A stretch of 64,000 bases of DNA from Massilia arenae (GTDB taxonomy: Bacteria > Pseudomonadota > Gammaproteobacteria > Burkholderiales > Burkholderiaceae_D): contig NZ_VPFD01000005.1 in assembly GCF_008014745.1 (NCBI RefSeq), forward strand, positions 1-64,000, read 5' to 3'. The notes beneath the pieces are model-generated. The model saw nothing but the letters and a program-made list of their open reading frames with translations. It searched no databases and was not told the DNA's origin. Below are positions 62,242 to 64,000 of this stretch, piece after piece; positions within the stretch are counted from its first letter, which is position 1; every line of letters begins with the position of its first letter. Made by a program: the position numbers and the translations under genes.

Positions 62242-62607
62242 ATGGGCACGCAAGGCCACCACCACCAGATCGACAACATCGAATTCAACGTCGCCGACAT
62301 CGCGCGCAGCAAGGCCTTCTATGGCCAGGTGTTCGGCTGGACCTTTATCGACTACGGCCCCGGCTATACCGAATTCCGCGACGGCCGCCTGGCCGGCGGC
62401 TTCACGACCGACGGACCAGTGCGCGCCGGCGGCCCGCTGGTGATCCTGTATTCGAACGAGCTGGAAGCGACCCTGCGCCGCGTCGTCGACGCCGGCGCCC
62501 GCATCAGCAAGGAGACGTTCACCTTCCCGGGCGGACGGCGCTTCCATTTCGTCGACCCCGACGGCTACGAGCTGGCCGTGTGGACGGCCGACCAGGAAGC
62601 CTCCTGA
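62242..62607 (+). CDS. VOC-family (glyoxalase-like) protein
   Basis: This 121-residue single VOC domain starts near HHHQIDNIEFNVADIARSKA, then FYGQVFGWTFIDYGPGYTEF and ends RRFHFVDPDGYELAVWTADQ. Candidate metal ligands are the first His/Gln region and the late Glu of GYELAVW. Substrates of small stand-alone VOC proteins are unknown; methylglyoxal, antibiotics or lipid products are possible. Its ribosome site is within a hairpin. It converges on the partial kinase gene with a 17-base gap. Confidence 0.88.
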   Translation: MGTQGHHHQIDNIEFNVADIARSKAFYGQVFGWTFIDYGPGYTEFRDGRLAGGFTTDGPVRAGGPLVILYSNELEATLRRVVDAGARISKETFTFPGGRRFHFVDPDGYELAVWTADQEAS

Positions 62608-62624
62608 GACTCTAGCTGAAACTC

Positions 62625-64000
62625 TCAGGCCGCGAGCGCGCGCTGCGCTGCCGCCGTCAGCGGCAGGTCGACGTGAAAGCACGTGCCGCCACCCTCGCGG
62701 TCCTCGAACGACAACTCTCCGCCATGCTCGACCATGATCTGGCGGCTGATCGCCAGCCCCAGTCCGGAGCTGGTCTTGCGATCCGCGCTTGCATCGGCCT
62801 GGGAGAAGCGCTGGAAGATGCGCGCGCGGAACGCGGGCGGGATGCCCGGCCCGCGGTCGGCCACGGTGATGCGCAGGCCGCGGCTGCCGCGCGCCAGCAT
62901 CACCTCGATCGCGCCCTGGGGCGGCGAATACTTGAGCGCATTCGACAGCAGGTTCATCAGGACCTGGGTGATGCGGTCGCGGTCGACCTCGACCGGCAAC
63001 CGTTCCAGGCCCGCTTCGCAAGCGCTGCGCAACTCGACCTGCGCATCCTGGGCCTGGACCCGCATCGCGCCCAGCGCGTCCTCCACGATCGGCATCAGGG
63101 GCTGCGGCTTGGGATGGGCCGACAGGCGCCCCGATTCGATCTTTTCCACGTCCAGCATATCGCTCACCAGCCGCACCAGGCGCTCGCAGTGGCGGTGCGC
63201 GATCTCGACCAGTTCCCCGACCTCGCCGTCGATCGGTCCGGCCGCGCCGCTCTTCAATAGCGACAGCGAGGCGCGCATCGAGGTCAGCGGAGTTCGCAGC
63301 TCGTGCGACACGGTGGCCACCAGTTCGTTCTTCATCTGGTCGACGCGCTTCCTGAGCGAGATATCGTGCAGGAAGATGGAAAAGAAGCTGCGCTCGCCGA
63401 TGCCGGCGATACCGGCCGTCATCTCGATCGCGAACTCATCGCCCTGGCGCGTGCGCACGATGCGCTCGACGCGGCGGTTCAGGGCGCCCGTGTGGCCGGT
63501 GGTGCGGAACTCGACGATGGCGCGCCGCAACGAGTCGTGATAGCGCGGCGGCAGGGTCAGGTCGGCCAGCGGACGGCCGATCGCCTCGTTGCGGCGCCAG
63601 CCGAACATGCGCTCGGCCTGGGTATTCCAGTCGGTGACGATGCCGTCCAGGTCCATGCCGATGAAGGCGTCGTGGGCGGTCTCGATGATGGTATTGATGT
63701 GCTGCGCGTTCTGCTGGACCATGGCCAGCGCGCTCGCAAGTTCCTGGGTGCGTTCGCTCACCCGCTGTTCCAGCGTGCGGTTGAGCTCTTCCAGCTCGCG
63801 CCCGCGCCGCACCAGGTCGGCCAGCAGCGTGTTCAGGGCGCTGGCCAGGCTGCGCACCTCGTCGTACGATCGCTCGTCCGGCACCAGCGGCGCGGCGCTG
63901 CCGCGGTGGATGCGGTCGGCGTACACCTGCAGGTTCTTGATCGGACGGGTGATCCAGTTCGCCACCAGCACGCCGGCGATCGAGAACAGCACCGCCAGGC
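62625..64000 (-). CDS. Membrane PAS histidine kinase, N-terminus beyond the window
   Basis: The last 458 or so codons of a sensor kinase are present; the frame is open to the right edge. Visible are a membrane helix end (FSIAGVLVANWITRPIKNLQ) running into a HAMP linker, a coiled region (ELEELNRTLEQRVSERTQEL), a PAS domain (NTIIETAHDAFIGMDLDGIV, WNTQAERMFGWRRNEAIGRP) and the kinase core. The phosphoacceptor His lies in ELVATVSHELRTPLTSMRAS. ATPase motifs are LMNLLSNALKYSPPQGAI, VADRGPGIPPAFRARIFQRF and SSGLGLAISRQIMVEHGG. A periplasmic sensor domain is expected upstream. Confidence 0.92.
   Translation of the reverse strand, partial: LAVLFSIAGVLVANWITRPIKNLQVYADRIHRGSAAPLVPDERSYDEVRSLASALNTLLADLVRRGRELEELNRTLEQRVSERTQELASALAMVQQNAQHINTIIETAHDAFIGMDLDGIVTDWNTQAERMFGWRRNEAIGRPLADLTLPPRYHDSLRRAIVEFRTTGHTGALNRRVERIVRTRQGDEFAIEMTAGIAGIGERSFFSIFLHDISLRKRVDQMKNELVATVSHELRTPLTSMRASLSLLKSGAAGPIDGEVGELVEIAHRHCERLVRLVSDMLDVEKIESGRLSAHPKPQPLMPIVEDALGAMRVQAQDAQVELRSACEAGLERLPVEVDRDRITQVLMNLLSNALKYSPPQGAIEVMLARGSRGLRITVADRGPGIPPAFRARIFQRFSQADASADRKTSSGLGLAISRQIMVEHGGELSFEDREGGGTCFHVDLPLTAAAQRALAA

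Noticed and set aside
1..64000. tRNA, rRNA, CRISPR arrays, insertion sequences, phage integrases
   Set aside because: I looked for tandem repeats with regular spacers, transposase-like proteins and RNA gene signatures and saw none; weakly diverged small RNA genes cannot be excluded by eye.

Overview
The window reads as chromosomal DNA of a high-GC betaproteobacterium, most like the Massilia/Telluria-type Oxalobacteraceae. This rests on gene content and protein style: a cbb3 oxidase cluster with FNR, Bug-family binding proteins, many PAS/GAF hybrid kinases, and GC-rich codon use. It is inference, because no rRNA or other marker gene is present. Coding is dense, and no stretch longer than about 300 bases lacks a gene. 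I saw no tRNA, rRNA, CRISPR array, insertion sequence or phage integrase.

Region 1 (1-6.6 kb, minus strand) is a membrane-bound, periplasm-facing formate dehydrogenase operon. In transcription order it holds a TorD-like chaperone, a small Tat-target protein, the molybdo-alpha subunit with Cys instead of selenocysteine, the four-cluster beta subunit, a 72-residue lipoprotein, the cytochrome b gamma subunit, a second lipoprotein and a secreted protein cut by the window edge. Region 2 (6.8-11.4 kb) has fnr, an AraC regulator, a DMT exporter and a decayed segment where MocR, CMD/AhpD and azoR remnants abut. Region 3 (11.5-20.8 kb) holds a class A penicillin-binding protein, a phosphoesterase, a Fur-boxed siderophore receptor, a DUF885 peptidase, a small membrane protein and an ACR3/bile-acid-type transporter.

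Region 4 (20.8-33.2 kb, mostly minus) is the microaerobic core: ccoN-ccoO-ccoQ-ccoP-ccoG-fixH for the cbb3 oxidase, then ccoS, ccoI and a TauE/SafE-like gene for its assembly, hemN for oxygen-independent haem synthesis, and a PAS-type energy-taxis receptor. FNR-type boxes precede ccoN, hemN, the receptor and, further on (38.2 kb), a universal stress protein next to a hemerythrin-like gene. With fnr itself in the window, this forms a coherent low-oxygen regulon in which formate feeds the quinone pool and cbb3 is the terminal oxidase.

Region 5 (33.3-43 kb) is mixed: a YdjM-like membrane hydrolase, MAPEG protein, a muramidase beside an unrecognised membrane protein, ThuA, Usp/hemerythrin, flavin reductase, a winged-helix protein and a hybrid kinase. 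Region 6 (43-51.3 kb) is catabolic: an Lrp regulator divergent from dadA-alr, then LysR-porin-Bug-gudD for glucarate, then an SRAP protein. Region 7 (51.4-64 kb) is a signalling block: a large hybrid kinase, a 5'-truncated CheW protein abutting a 5'-truncated TadG/DUF11-like gene, two tandem copies of an HTH-REC regulator plus GAF-PAS kinase module, a stand-alone receiver, a VOC protein and a partial kinase.

The most unusual points are two head-to-head scars where both flanking genes have lost their 5' ends (about 10.2 and 55.76 kb), the duplicated two-component modules with an inverted domain order, a likely leaderless promoter at 59.5 kb, a Shine-Dalgarno-sequestering hairpin at 62.2 kb, and FNR boxes at exact class II spacing before hemN and the receptor gene.
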